Made by a program: the position numbers and the translations under genes. Below, one piece after another: positions 25,873 to 33,776 of a stretch of DNA of 64,000 nt. The number at the start of each line of letters is the position of its first letter. Positions within the stretch are counted from its first letter, which is position 1. Where the stretch lies: NCBI RefSeq assembly GCF_021532315.1, contig NZ_JAKGAO010000011.1, positions 248,001 to 312,000 on the forward strand, in the 5' to 3' direction. Source of the stretch: Paenibacillus tarimensis. GTDB taxonomy: Bacteria; Bacillota; Bacilli; Paenibacillales; Paenibacillaceae. Under the pieces are notes generated by a model. The model had not been told where the DNA came from, ran no database searches, and worked only from the letters and a program-made list of their open reading frames with translations.

Positions 25873-26427
25873 TCACGTTATACCACCCTTGTTGAAAAAC
25901 TTCTTATTCGTTTTTTCAAAACCATTTCCCCGAATAATTACTCGAAGCTTATCGGACATCAATCTTCGATCGTCAGCATTAAGCATGGAGACCAGTCCGA
26001 TTTCAGCTTGGTGGAACATCGGATATAGCTCTTCCATTACGCTTACACCCTGGTCGGTAATCGATACATAAGTTAGCCGTTTATCCTGACCGTCTTGCTT
26101 TCTGTAACACAGCCCCTTACGTTCAAGGGTATTGGTAATGTTACTGATTGTCGCTTTCGAAACACCGGCCGACTCCGCCAACTTTCTTGTCTCCATAGAC
26201 TTCCATATCCACAGGTCATACAGCAGGGAAAAGGCTGTCCATGATAGCCCCTGACTGGCAAGCACTTCGCGTTCCATCTTGTTTCTAAGTCCTTGCGCTA
26301 TTCTATATATACTGGTGGCAATAGAGATCGCATTGACATCAAGCTTCCCCATCGGTACTCGGGTTAATCTTTCGATCGTTTCCTTCTCTTCTGGCAGCAG
26401 GTCACCGCCGTCATTAATATGATGAAT
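25873..26427 (-). CDS. MarR family transcriptional regulator, probable AUU start
   Basis: DNA-binding winged-helix regulator. The recognisable part has WTAFSLLYDLWIW, then the helix-turn-helix ETRKLAESAGVSKATISNIT and the wing DKRLTYVSITDQG. The first ATG in frame (26352) has no ribosome binding site. The frame stays open upstream to a TAA at 26449. A perfect GGAGGTGATC (26439-26430) stands six bases before an ATT codon at 26427, giving 25 extra residues (IHHINDGGDLLPEEKETIER and on) that read like a real N-terminal helix. No ATG, GTG or TTG exists in that stretch. The start is therefore placed at ATT, giving 184 residues. No target gene is evident. Confidence 0.72.
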   Translation of the reverse strand: MHHINDGGDLLPEEKETIERLTRVPMGKLDVNAISIATSIYRIAQGLRNKMEREVLASQGLSWTAFSLLYDLWIWKSMETRKLAESAGVSKATISNITNTLERKGLCYRKQDGQDKRLTYVSITDQGVSVMEELYPMFHQAEIGLVSMLNADDRRLMSDKLRVIIRGNGFEKTNKKFFNKGGIT

Positions 26428-26560
26428 AAGATCACCTCCGGTACATCGTTAGCTATGAAACGATATCAACAAAAAAACTACAGACCGCAAGGAGACCTTC
26501 GATCCAGCATGGTGTAAACCGTGCATATTATAACAGCAGCGCGAGCTTCAGGGGCTCCGC

Positions 26561-27766
26561 TCATCCCCCGAAGCTTATATCTGGAAGGCAGTCCGCCTCT
26601 CCATCTTGAATGACCTGCTCGTTCTTCGCAAAGGCCACGGTAAATACCGTTTGTCCTTCACTCGCCGAGTAAGTCAGCCGGCCCCTGTTCTTCTCCGCAA
26701 TCTGCTTGCATATGGACAATCCGAGCCCTGTTCCATTGGGCTTACCGCTCACAAACGGCTCAAACATGGAGGCTCTAAGCCCCACCGGAATACCGGGCCC
26801 GTTGTCGGCAACCGAAATATAATAATGACGGTCATCCTCACCGCAGGACAAACGGATTACCTTATCCGTGCCACATGTTCCCGCAGGGAAAGCTTCAATG
26901 CTGTTATAAACAAGATTGGCAATCAGCTGCTGCAGGGCTACCCGCTGTACAACTACCTTGAACCCGAGGCTGCCTTCTATAATCAGCTGGACCTCCTCGT
27001 CTTTCAGCCTGTCGCTGACCAGCCTTCCAACCCCCGTAAGCAGCTCCTCCGCCCGGCAGGGCTGGAACGGCTCCTCCAGCGCATTGTTCCTTGAGAAGCT
27101 CAATATCCCCGTTATTTGGCCGTACAGTCCTTTGAATTCGCTTTCCATTACATCGATATACCGTTCTATTTTGTTCAGCTCGCCGGGGGGCAGTGAAGAA
27201 CGGATCAGCTTCAAAAAACCCTCAATCGCAAATAGCGGGTTGCGAATCTCGTGCGCCATACTGGCCGCCATCTTCCCCAGCATATCCATGCGGTCGCTGT
27301 ACAGCTGGTTAATCGCTTTGTCCTTGCGCCGCAGCTGCTCCTCCACACTGTTCCAATACAGCCGTCCCATTATGCTCTGCAGCTCATCAATCCGTTCATG
27401 GAAGATCATGAGCGCTGACCACATCTCTTCCTTGGATACATTCCGCTCACAGCTTCCGAGCACCCACTGCTCCAGTGCAACGCCGAAGGAACGCCGCCAA
27501 ATCAGACAGCTTCGCAGCAGACACTCAACAGGCGTGCCCCTCTCGGCATGATATTTGCACAGGTCAGGTAGCATTGAGTACCGCTTACAATTGCTAAGAG
27601 GCTTATAAATATCACAGATTAGCCCAAACATGATAAGTCCGTGAGTCCGCATACGGCCTGGATCAGACATACACGGATAAGCGTCACTTAACTGGGTCAA
27701 CCAATTTTGAACGATCGTATTTCTACATTCAGAAGCAAAGGTTCTAAACCACATAGACCGTCTCAC
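26561..27766 (-). CDS. Orphan sensor histidine kinase, sporulation-kinase type, Cys-rich N-terminus
   Basis: 401-residue cytoplasmic kinase without membrane segments. The catalytic half has MAHEIRNPLFAIEGF (H-box, near residue 170), the N-box LIANLVYNSIEAF near 290, the G1 box VADNGPGIP near 325 and GTGLGLSI near 350. The HEIRNP H-box is typical of KinA-KinE phosphorelay kinases. Residues 1-130 resemble an RsbRD-type four-helix sensor domain and hold eight cysteines (about 14, 32, 51, 60, 70, 82, 87, 106). No response regulator is adjacent. The start is a GTG at 27766 or the ATG at 27754; SD support is weak for both. Confidence 0.85.
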   Translation of the reverse strand: MRRSMWFRTFASECRNTIVQNWLTQLSDAYPCMSDPGRMRTHGLIMFGLICDIYKPLSNCKRYSMLPDLCKYHAERGTPVECLLRSCLIWRRSFGVALEQWVLGSCERNVSKEEMWSALMIFHERIDELQSIMGRLYWNSVEEQLRRKDKAINQLYSDRMDMLGKMAASMAHEIRNPLFAIEGFLKLIRSSLPPGELNKIERYIDVMESEFKGLYGQITGILSFSRNNALEEPFQPCRAEELLTGVGRLVSDRLKDEEVQLIIEGSLGFKVVVQRVALQQLIANLVYNSIEAFPAGTCGTDKVIRLSCGEDDRHYYISVADNGPGIPVGLRASMFEPFVSGKPNGTGLGLSICKQIAEKNRGRLTYSASEGQTVFTVAFAKNEQVIQDGEADCLPDISFGG

Positions 27767-27913
27767 TTTCCGCCGCCTATAATTACCTCTAGCAGCAGCA
27801 CTATCTATTAATTAGACTTTATCCCCAGAAAACCTGCAACCTACCTAATAAATCCCATCTCAAACTTGCTGAGGCCCCTCTCATTTCTCTCTTCATTTTA
27901 CATATAAAACTAT

Positions 27914-27942
27914 TTGACGAATAGATGAAGGCACCGTAATAT
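27914..27942 (+). promoter_or_regulatory. Sigma-A-type promoter for the ABC importer at 28090
   Basis: TTGACG (27914-27919), 17-base spacer, TAATAT (27937-27942), leaving a leader of about 140 bases before the lipoprotein gene. Confidence 0.65.
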
Positions 27943-27967
27943 GGATTACATATACCTTTGGCGCATA

Positions 27968-27977
27968 TTGTATACAA
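27968..27977. promoter_or_regulatory. Palindrome TTGTATACAA, candidate operator
   Basis: A perfect 10-bp palindrome about 25 bases downstream of the -10 box at 27937, inside the early leader. GntR-type repressors often bind such sites. No regulator gene is adjacent. The rest of 27767-28089 shows no T-box or other riboswitch I can recognise. Confidence 0.35.
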
Positions 27978-28089
27978 ATGAGGTCATGTAACCTAACATC
28001 ACAGCGGGTATTACTTTATCGCACAAAAGCGTTAATTCGGATATCCGTTGTCGGAGTTACGTGTCTATTTAAAGAGAGGGGTAATACGA

Positions 28090-29133
28090 ATGAAGAGGAA
28101 AACATGGCTTGCGTTAGCACTCTCTGCTGTTCTCTTGACGGCTGGTTGCGGCGGCGGGGGAACCAAGACAAATGAAGGAACCGGCGGAAACAGCGGCGGC
28201 GCCGATACAGAGGAGCAGAAGACGTACAAGATTGCTATCTCTCAGTATCTGGAGCACGCCTCGCTTGATGCAACACGTGAGGGCTTCCTGGCAGCACTGA
28301 AGGATAACGGTATCGAGGAGGGCAGCAACTTGAAGCTGGATTACAACGTTGCCCAGGCCGACTCCACCAACAACCTGTCCATTGCCCAGAAGCTTGCAAC
28401 GACGGACAGCGATCTTGTCCTGGCTATTGCCACTCCTTCCGCACAAGCGGTCATGCAGCAGGTCAAGGACAAGCCCGTCTTGTTTGCCGCTGTAACCGAT
28501 CCGCTGAACGCCAAGATTGTGACCAGCCTCGAGAAGCCGGAAGGCAACGTTACGGGCGCGTCCGATACGAATCCTGAAGCGATTAAGATGCTTATGGATT
28601 TTATCGCCAAGCACGTGCCTGATGTAAAATCCGTCGGGCTCGTCATTAACCAGGGTGAGCCAAATGCAATCGTGATGGCACAGACTGCCGAGGAAGCACT
28701 GAAAGCCCATGGCATCGAACTCGTCCGCGCACCAGTTACCAACACCTCCGAGGTCAAGCAAGCGGCTGAATCGCTTGTCGGCCGCGTAGATGCACTCTAT
28801 ATCACGCTCGATAATGTCGTCGTTAATGGTGTGGAATCGATTCTCCAGGTGGCGCGCGACAATGATATTCCGCTCTTCTCTAGTGACCGGGATACAGTAG
28901 AGAAAGGCGCAGTAGCCACCGTCGGCTTCAAATACTTTGATCATGGCTACCAGGTCGGCGAGATGGCTGTAGAAATACTGAAGAACGGCAAGCAGCCAGC
29001 CGAGCTCCCGATCACAATGCCGGACAAGCTCAACCTGATTTTGAATGTTAAGTCTGCGGAAGAGCAAGGGGTCAAAGTTACGGACGAAATGAAGAACAGC
29101 GTACAGGACCCTGAGACGAATCTAATTCAATAA
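28090..29133 (+). CDS. ABC transporter substrate-binding lipoprotein (ABC_sub_bind/TrpX-like family)
   Basis: 347-residue extracellular binding protein. Signal peptide with lipobox LLTAGCGGG (Cys near residue 20), a Gly/Thr linker, then the family core: IAISQYLEHASLDATREGF near residue 52, DLVLAIATPSAQAVM, PVLFAAVTDPLNAKIV, GNVTGASDTNP, and DNVVVNGVESIL near 235. Members bind aromatic amino acids or related compounds. ATG at 28090 follows GAGAGGGG; the longer frame to 28048 overlaps that site. Permease and ATPase follow on the same strand. Confidence 0.88.
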   Translation: MKRKTWLALALSAVLLTAGCGGGGTKTNEGTGGNSGGADTEEQKTYKIAISQYLEHASLDATREGFLAALKDNGIEEGSNLKLDYNVAQADSTNNLSIAQKLATTDSDLVLAIATPSAQAVMQQVKDKPVLFAAVTDPLNAKIVTSLEKPEGNVTGASDTNPEAIKMLMDFIAKHVPDVKSVGLVINQGEPNAIVMAQTAEEALKAHGIELVRAPVTNTSEVKQAAESLVGRVDALYITLDNVVVNGVESILQVARDNDIPLFSSDRDTVEKGAVATVGFKYFDHGYQVGEMAVEILKNGKQPAELPITMPDKLNLILNVKSAEEQGVKVTDEMKNSVQDPETNLIQ

Positions 29134-29147
29134 TTCGATTACATCCG

Positions 29148-29178
29148 GGGGTGAACGTCCCATCGTTCATCCCTTTTT
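29148..29178 (+). terminator. Intercistronic terminator between lipoprotein and permease genes
   Basis: 10-bp stem with one G-U pair (29148-29157 with 29164-29173) followed by TTTTTATT. It should reduce downstream transcription and raise the share of binding protein, as at 2661-2691. Confidence 0.7.
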
Positions 29179-29202
29179 ATTCTCAATAGGAGGTTAACAG
29201 GC

Positions 29203-30132
29203 ATGTTGAACTCAATACCCGGTGCGGTGGAACTGGGGCTGCTGTACGCACTTATGGCCTTAGGCGTTTTCATTACGTTCCGTATTCTTGATTTCCCCGA
29301 TCTTACGGTGGACGGGAGCTTCACGACCGGAGGAGCCGTAGCAGCTATTATGCTCACTGGAGGACACTCCATTACCATCTCTCTCCTCGCGGCTTTCGGT
29401 GCCGGTTTGGCCGCAGGCCTCTGTACAGGCCTGCTGCATACGAAGGGCCGTGTTAACGGGCTTCTCTCCGGCATCCTGATGATGATCGCCCTGCATTCCA
29501 TTAATCTGCGAATTATGGACGGCGCCCCCAATATCTCGGTATACGGTTCGGATCAGCTGTTCTCCGGCGTGTCACCCTACTGGGTAAAGCTGCTGGCTAT
29601 ATTCGGTATTATTCTGCTGATTAAGCTGCTTCTGGATGCGTTCCTGCATACGGAGCTTGGCCTGGCACTGCGGGCAACGGGTGATAATGCGCGCATGATC
29701 CGCAGCTTTGGCGCCAACACGGACCTGACGAAGATTCTCGGTATCAGTCTTTCCAACGGTCTGGTTGCCCTCTCCGGCGCCCTCATCGTCCAGCAGTCCT
29801 CATTCGCGGATATCTCGATGGGCGTTGGCATGATCGTTATCGGTCTGGCATCCGTCATTATTGGCGAAGCCATTCTGGGAGCAAGAACCGTCTTCATTGC
29901 AACGCTCGCTGTAATTGTCGGATCGGTCCTATACCGCATCATCGTCGCACTTGCCCTTCGCATTGAGTGGCTGGATGCTTCGGACCTGAAGCTGATAACC
30001 GCATTAATCGTTATTATTGCGCTTGTTCTGCCCGCGATTCAGCGCACCTGGAAGCAGAAGCTGCTGGCCAAGAAGCGGTCAGCCGAGCTTACCGGCCAGA
30101 CGGGCAGCAAGCCGATCGGAGGTGGCTTCTGA
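29203..30132 (+). CDS. ABC transporter permease (BPD_transp_2 family)
   Basis: 309-residue membrane protein with about eight hydrophobic segments. It opens with a short periplasmic stretch and VELGLLYALMALGVFITFRI. The cytoplasmic loop LGLALRATGDNARMIRSFGA near residues 150-170 resembles the ATPase-contacting loop of this family. ATG at 29203 follows AGGAGG. The stop codon overlaps the ATPase start by one base (TGATG). It is the single permease of the system and likely works as a homodimer. Confidence 0.88.
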   Translation: MLNSIPGAVELGLLYALMALGVFITFRILDFPDLTVDGSFTTGGAVAAIMLTGGHSITISLLAAFGAGLAAGLCTGLLHTKGRVNGLLSGILMMIALHSINLRIMDGAPNISVYGSDQLFSGVSPYWVKLLAIFGIILLIKLLLDAFLHTELGLALRATGDNARMIRSFGANTDLTKILGISLSNGLVALSGALIVQQSSFADISMGVGMIVIGLASVIIGEAILGARTVFIATLAVIVGSVLYRIIVALALRIEWLDASDLKLITALIVIIALVLPAIQRTWKQKLLAKKRSAELTGQTGSKPIGGGF

Positions 30133-30926
30133 TGCTGCAGCTATCCCATGTTACCAAGCTGTTCTTTCCGGGCAGCCCGGATGAGAAGATTGCACTGGTC
30201 GATATTAACCTGAACCTGAAGCCTGGTGATTTCGTTACGGTAATCGGCAGCAACGGCGCCGGCAAGTCCACCTTGATGAATATTATTTCCGGCGTCATAA
30301 CACCCGACAGCGGTACGGTATCCATTGAAGGCAGAGCCATTCAGAACCAGCCGGAGCATGCCAGAAGCCGCTGGATCGGCCGCGTCTTTCAGGATCCGAT
30401 GGCCGGGACCGCTCCTCACATGACGATTGAGGAAAACCTCGCCATGGCACATGCCCGCGGCAGGTCGCGCGGTCTCAGCTTCGGCGTGACAGGCGCCAAG
30501 CGCAAGCTGTTCCGTGAGCAGCTGAGCCGGCTGGGCATTGGCCTTGAGAACCGGCTGCGGGCCAAGGTCGGCCAGCTGTCCGGCGGCGAGCGCCAGGCGC
30601 TCAGCCTGCTGATGGCTACCTTCACCAAGCCCCAGATCCTGCTGCTCGATGAGCATACAGCAGCACTGGACCCGGCACGAGCCGAGCTGATTACGAAGCT
30701 CACGGACAGCATCGTCCGCGAGATGAATCTGACCACGCTTATGGTTACCCATAACATGGAGCAAGCCATTCGCCTTGGCAACCGCCTGATTATGATGGAT
30801 AAGGGACGTATCATTCTTGACATCAGCGAGGAGCGGAAGAAAGACTTGACCGTCGAATCTCTGCTCAAGGAATTTGAACAGATCAGCGGCCACAAGATGG
30901 CCGACGACCGGGTTGTCTTTGGCTAA
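30132..30926 (+). CDS. ABC transporter ATP-binding protein
   Basis: 264-residue ATPase for the importer encoded just upstream. Walker A is GSNGAGKST near residue 40, signature LSGGERQALSL near 152, Walker B ILLLDEHTAALDP near 173 (His in place of the usual Pro in DEPT), and the H-loop is in MVTHNMEQAI. The H variant is common in this subgroup. The start is the ATG at 30132, overlapping the permease stop with GGAGGTGG as ribosome binding site. The longer frame to 29967 lies inside the permease gene. Confidence 0.9.
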   Translation: MLQLSHVTKLFFPGSPDEKIALVDINLNLKPGDFVTVIGSNGAGKSTLMNIISGVITPDSGTVSIEGRAIQNQPEHARSRWIGRVFQDPMAGTAPHMTIEENLAMAHARGRSRGLSFGVTGAKRKLFREQLSRLGIGLENRLRAKVGQLSGGERQALSLLMATFTKPQILLLDEHTAALDPARAELITKLTDSIVREMNLTTLMVTHNMEQAIRLGNRLIMMDKGRIILDISEERKKDLTVESLLKEFEQISGHKMADDRVVFG

Positions 30927-30950
30927 GCCATGGCAGCTGGTATAAGTGAA

Positions 30951-30994
30951 GAGGCAGCGGCCGTCCACCGGGACAGCTGCTGCCTCTCTTTTTG
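30951..30994 (+). terminator. Terminator after the ABC importer operon
   Basis: GAGGCAGC/GCTGCCTC arms (30951-30958, 30979-30986) with an inner GTCC/GGAC pairing, followed by TCTTTTTG. It also faces the convergent symporter gene. Confidence 0.8.
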
Positions 30995-31034
30995 TGCATG
31001 CCTTCAAGATCAAGCGCTATAGATCCGCGCAATG

Positions 31035-32477
31035 TTAGGACTTCTCCGCCTTATACTCGTGTTCCCAGTAATCAGCGTTCTTAATCCCAAGCTTGACCGG
31101 ATCGAACACCGGGTCCTTCCCTTCCTTCTTCTGCTGCTCATAATCTCTGAGCAGCAGAAGGGCAGGCTTCGTCAGCAGCAGAATTGCAATCAGGTTGAGC
31201 CATACCATCAGACCCAGACCCACATCTCCCATATCCCACATCAGATCGGCTTCCTTGACTGCGCCGAAGTAAGTGATCGAAAGGATGACGACTTTCACAA
31301 TCGCCATACCGATCTTGCCGCCTCCTTTACGCGTTAAGTAGGCGACATTCGTCTCAGCGATATAATAGTAGGCCATAATGGTGGTAAAAGCGAAGAACAG
31401 CAGCGCAATGGCCACAAAGCCGGCACCAAAGCCAGGCAGAATACTCTCAATTGCAGCCTGGGTAAAGGCTGGCCCTTCCTTTATCCCCGGAAGATTTTCT
31501 ACAATGAAGCCGTTCGGCCCTGTCGTGTTGTACATGCCGGTGAACAGGATCATAAAGGCTGTTGCCGAGCATACGAAGAGGGTATCGATGTATATGGAGA
31601 ACGCTTGTACCAGCCCCTGCTTCGCCGGATGAGACACCTCCGCTGCAGCCGCAGCATGCGGCGCCGTGCCCTGACCTGCCTCATTGGAGTATATGCCCCG
31701 TTTGACCCCCCACTGGATTGCAAGGCCAACAATCCCGCCGAAGGCAGAATCAAGCGCAAAAGCACTGCGGAAAATCAGGGAAATGACCGCAGGCAGCTCG
31801 GTGATATTAGCTATTATGATAATTACTGATACCAATATGTAACCAATAGCCATGAACGGAACGACCAGGGATGCTACCCTTGCAATCCGTTTCACGCCCC
31901 CAATGATAATGGCACCAAGCACTGCAACAAGGAAAACGCCTGTAATCTCAGGAGCAATGCCGAATGCATTGTGAAGTCCCGCAGCAATAGACTGCGACTG
32001 AGTACCCGGCATCAAGAGTGCCATTGCAAGCAGGGCAGCAACGGCAAACAGGACCGCAAACCACTTCCAGCCGATCCCCTTCTCGATGTAATAAGCAGGC
32101 CCGCCGCGGTATTGCCCATCCTGCTTGACCTTGTACACCTGTGCCAGTGCCGATTCGACGAAAGCGCTGCCTGCTCCAATAAAGGCAATCAGCCACATCC
32201 AGAACACGGCTCCCGGGCCGCCAAAAGCAATGGCTGTCGCCGTACCGGCTATGTTGCCCGTACCGACCCGCCCCGACAGGGCGAGCGCCAGTGCCTGGAA
32301 GGAGGAGACGCCTGCAGCGGAGCTCTTGCCCTGAAACATAAGCTTCACCATATCTTTAATCAGCCGAACCTGCAGAAAACGGGTTGCCACCGAGAAAAAT
32401 AATCCTACACCCAAGCAGATATAAATGACAGGTGTACTCCACAGCACATTGTTCAATCCGTTAATAAAACTCTCCAT
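31035..32477 (-). CDS. Sodium:alanine/glycine symporter family protein (AGCS, AlsT-like)
   Basis: 480-residue symporter that takes up small neutral amino acids with sodium. About eleven hydrophobic segments are visible. The family signatures are FQALALALSGRVGTGNIAGTA-type near residue 75, then FVESALAQVYKVK, a YYIEKGIGWKW stretch and SNEAGQGTAPHAAAAAEV near 265. The start is the ATG at 32477 after GGGAGG; the upstream extension to 32516 lacks a site. Length is normal. It stands alone. Confidence 0.9.
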   Translation of the reverse strand: MESFINGLNNVLWSTPVIYICLGVGLFFSVATRFLQVRLIKDMVKLMFQGKSSAAGVSSFQALALALSGRVGTGNIAGTATAIAFGGPGAVFWMWLIAFIGAGSAFVESALAQVYKVKQDGQYRGGPAYYIEKGIGWKWFAVLFAVAALLAMALLMPGTQSQSIAAGLHNAFGIAPEITGVFLVAVLGAIIIGGVKRIARVASLVVPFMAIGYILVSVIIIIANITELPAVISLIFRSAFALDSAFGGIVGLAIQWGVKRGIYSNEAGQGTAPHAAAAAEVSHPAKQGLVQAFSIYIDTLFVCSATAFMILFTGMYNTTGPNGFIVENLPGIKEGPAFTQAAIESILPGFGAGFVAIALLFFAFTTIMAYYYIAETNVAYLTRKGGGKIGMAIVKVVILSITYFGAVKEADLMWDMGDVGLGLMVWLNLIAILLLTKPALLLLRDYEQQKKEGKDPVFDPVKLGIKNADYWEHEYKAEKS

Positions 32478-32614
32478 ACCATACCTCCCATAGTTAATCA
32501 GTCTCTTGTAAAACACTCATCTCACTTCTATATTATCGTATTAAAGTGATGAAGCAAGCCGGTAAACTTTTACAAGCTCTTCATCTATTCTCCAACTCCC
32601 CCTTGCTATATATA

Positions 32615-32623
32615 TGTTATAAT
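32615..32623 (+). promoter_or_regulatory. Extended -10 promoter for the LDH-like gene
   Basis: TGTTATAAT is a perfect extended -10 element; no clear -35. Between it and the gene, TATGTG (near 32635) and CACATA (near 32658) form a widely spaced inverted repeat that could be a redox- or repressor-binding site. Confidence 0.4.
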
Positions 32624-32706
32624 AGTTATCATTTATGTGACATTATAGCTACTTTTACACATATCGTATAGAGAAAATATTATAAGGCAAGGGAGTTTTG
32701 ATTTAA

Positions 32707-33669
32707 ATGGCGAGCAATGTGAGGAAAGTGGCCATTGTTGGAGTCGGATCTGTTGGTTCAAGCTGCGCTTATTCGCTCATTAATCAATCCGTATGCGACG
32801 AGATTATGCTCATTGGCCGGACTCCGGATAAAGCTTATGCACAAGCAATGGACCTGTCTCACTGCATGGACTTCATTCATTCCAGAACAAAGATATACAC
32901 CGGAACCTATGAAGACTGCGGGGACATGGATATTATCATCTTATGTGCTGGCTCTTACCCTACGAACAGTCAGAACCGCATGGATGTACTTGGTACCGCC
33001 ATGGAAATCCACAGCACCATGATCAGCCGTATAATGGCGAGCGGCTTCCGCGGGATATTCCTCGCTGCCTCCAATCCCGTTGACCTTGTTACCTACATGG
33101 TATGGAAGCTATCTGGCCTGCCGAGAAATCAGGTGCTTGGCACCGGGACATCTATCGATTCTTCCCGTCTCAAAACCCTGCTCTCCGATCACCTGCCGGT
33201 CGATCCCCGTAGCGTTCAGGGTTATGTGCTTGGCGAGCATGGCGAATCCCAGTTTCCGGCTTGGTCGCATGTAACCATAGGCGGCAAGCCTATATTGGAA
33301 ATTGTAAAGCAGCACCCTGCCCGTTTCGGCCACATGGATCTGCAGGAGATTGCCCTGCAAACCCGCAATGCCGGGTGGGAGATCTTCTCACGCAAAGGCT
33401 CCACTCATTATGGAATCGGCAATGCCATTGCCTACATTGTCCGCTCCATCCTCAACAATGACCACAAGATTATTGCGGTCTCGGCCATCCTGCAAGGGGA
33501 ATACGGACAATCGGACTTATGTATCGGTGTCCCGGCTATTATTACCCGCAGCGGTATAGAGGAGATTCTGGAGCTAAACCTTTCCCCCGCTGAGCATGAA
33601 CAGTTCAACCATTCCTGCTCCGTCATTCGTAAAGCTATAAGTTATATAGCCCTTCAGCCAGAAGTCTAA
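32707..33669 (+). CDS. L-lactate dehydrogenase-like 2-hydroxyacid dehydrogenase
   Basis: 320-residue LDH/MDH superfamily enzyme with catalytic residues intact: Arg91 (R109 equivalent), Asn123 in AASNPVD, Asp151 and Arg154 in SIDSSRL, His178 in LGEHGES. Two features differ from true LDH. The specificity loop reads AGSYPTNSQNR, placing Pro85 where LDH has the discriminating Gln (Q102). The cofactor strand ends LIGRTP where NAD enzymes have Asp, suggesting NADP use. The substrate is therefore probably another 2-oxo acid. ATG at 32707 follows AAGGGAG at wide spacing. A shared terminator follows at 33715. Confidence 0.82.
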   Translation: MASNVRKVAIVGVGSVGSSCAYSLINQSVCDEIMLIGRTPDKAYAQAMDLSHCMDFIHSRTKIYTGTYEDCGDMDIIILCAGSYPTNSQNRMDVLGTAMEIHSTMISRIMASGFRGIFLAASNPVDLVTYMVWKLSGLPRNQVLGTGTSIDSSRLKTLLSDHLPVDPRSVQGYVLGEHGESQFPAWSHVTIGGKPILEIVKQHPARFGHMDLQEIALQTRNAGWEIFSRKGSTHYGIGNAIAYIVRSILNNDHKIIAVSAILQGEYGQSDLCIGVPAIITRSGIEEILELNLSPAEHEQFNHSCSVIRKAISYIALQPEV

Positions 33670-33714
33670 ACGGAAATGAACCCGCCACCCGTCAAAGCGA
33701 TGCCGCAATAGCGC

Positions 33715-33748
33715 AAACAGCCGCTGGTCACTGGATCAGCGGCTGTTT
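33715..33748. terminator. Bidirectional terminator between LDH-like and YesN-like genes
   Basis: Perfect 12-bp stem AAACAGCCGCTG/CAGCGGCTGTTT (33715-33726, 33737-33748) with A and T runs on both sides, between convergent genes. Confidence 0.8.
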
Positions 33749-33776
33749 ATGTAGCGCGGGATGTCATAGTCAAGGT

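Noticed and set aside
27943-28089. T-box leader ahead of the ABC importer, since related systems for aromatic amino acids can be T-box controlled.
   Set aside because: No T-box sequence (TGGNACCGCG-like) and no terminator hairpin in the leader.
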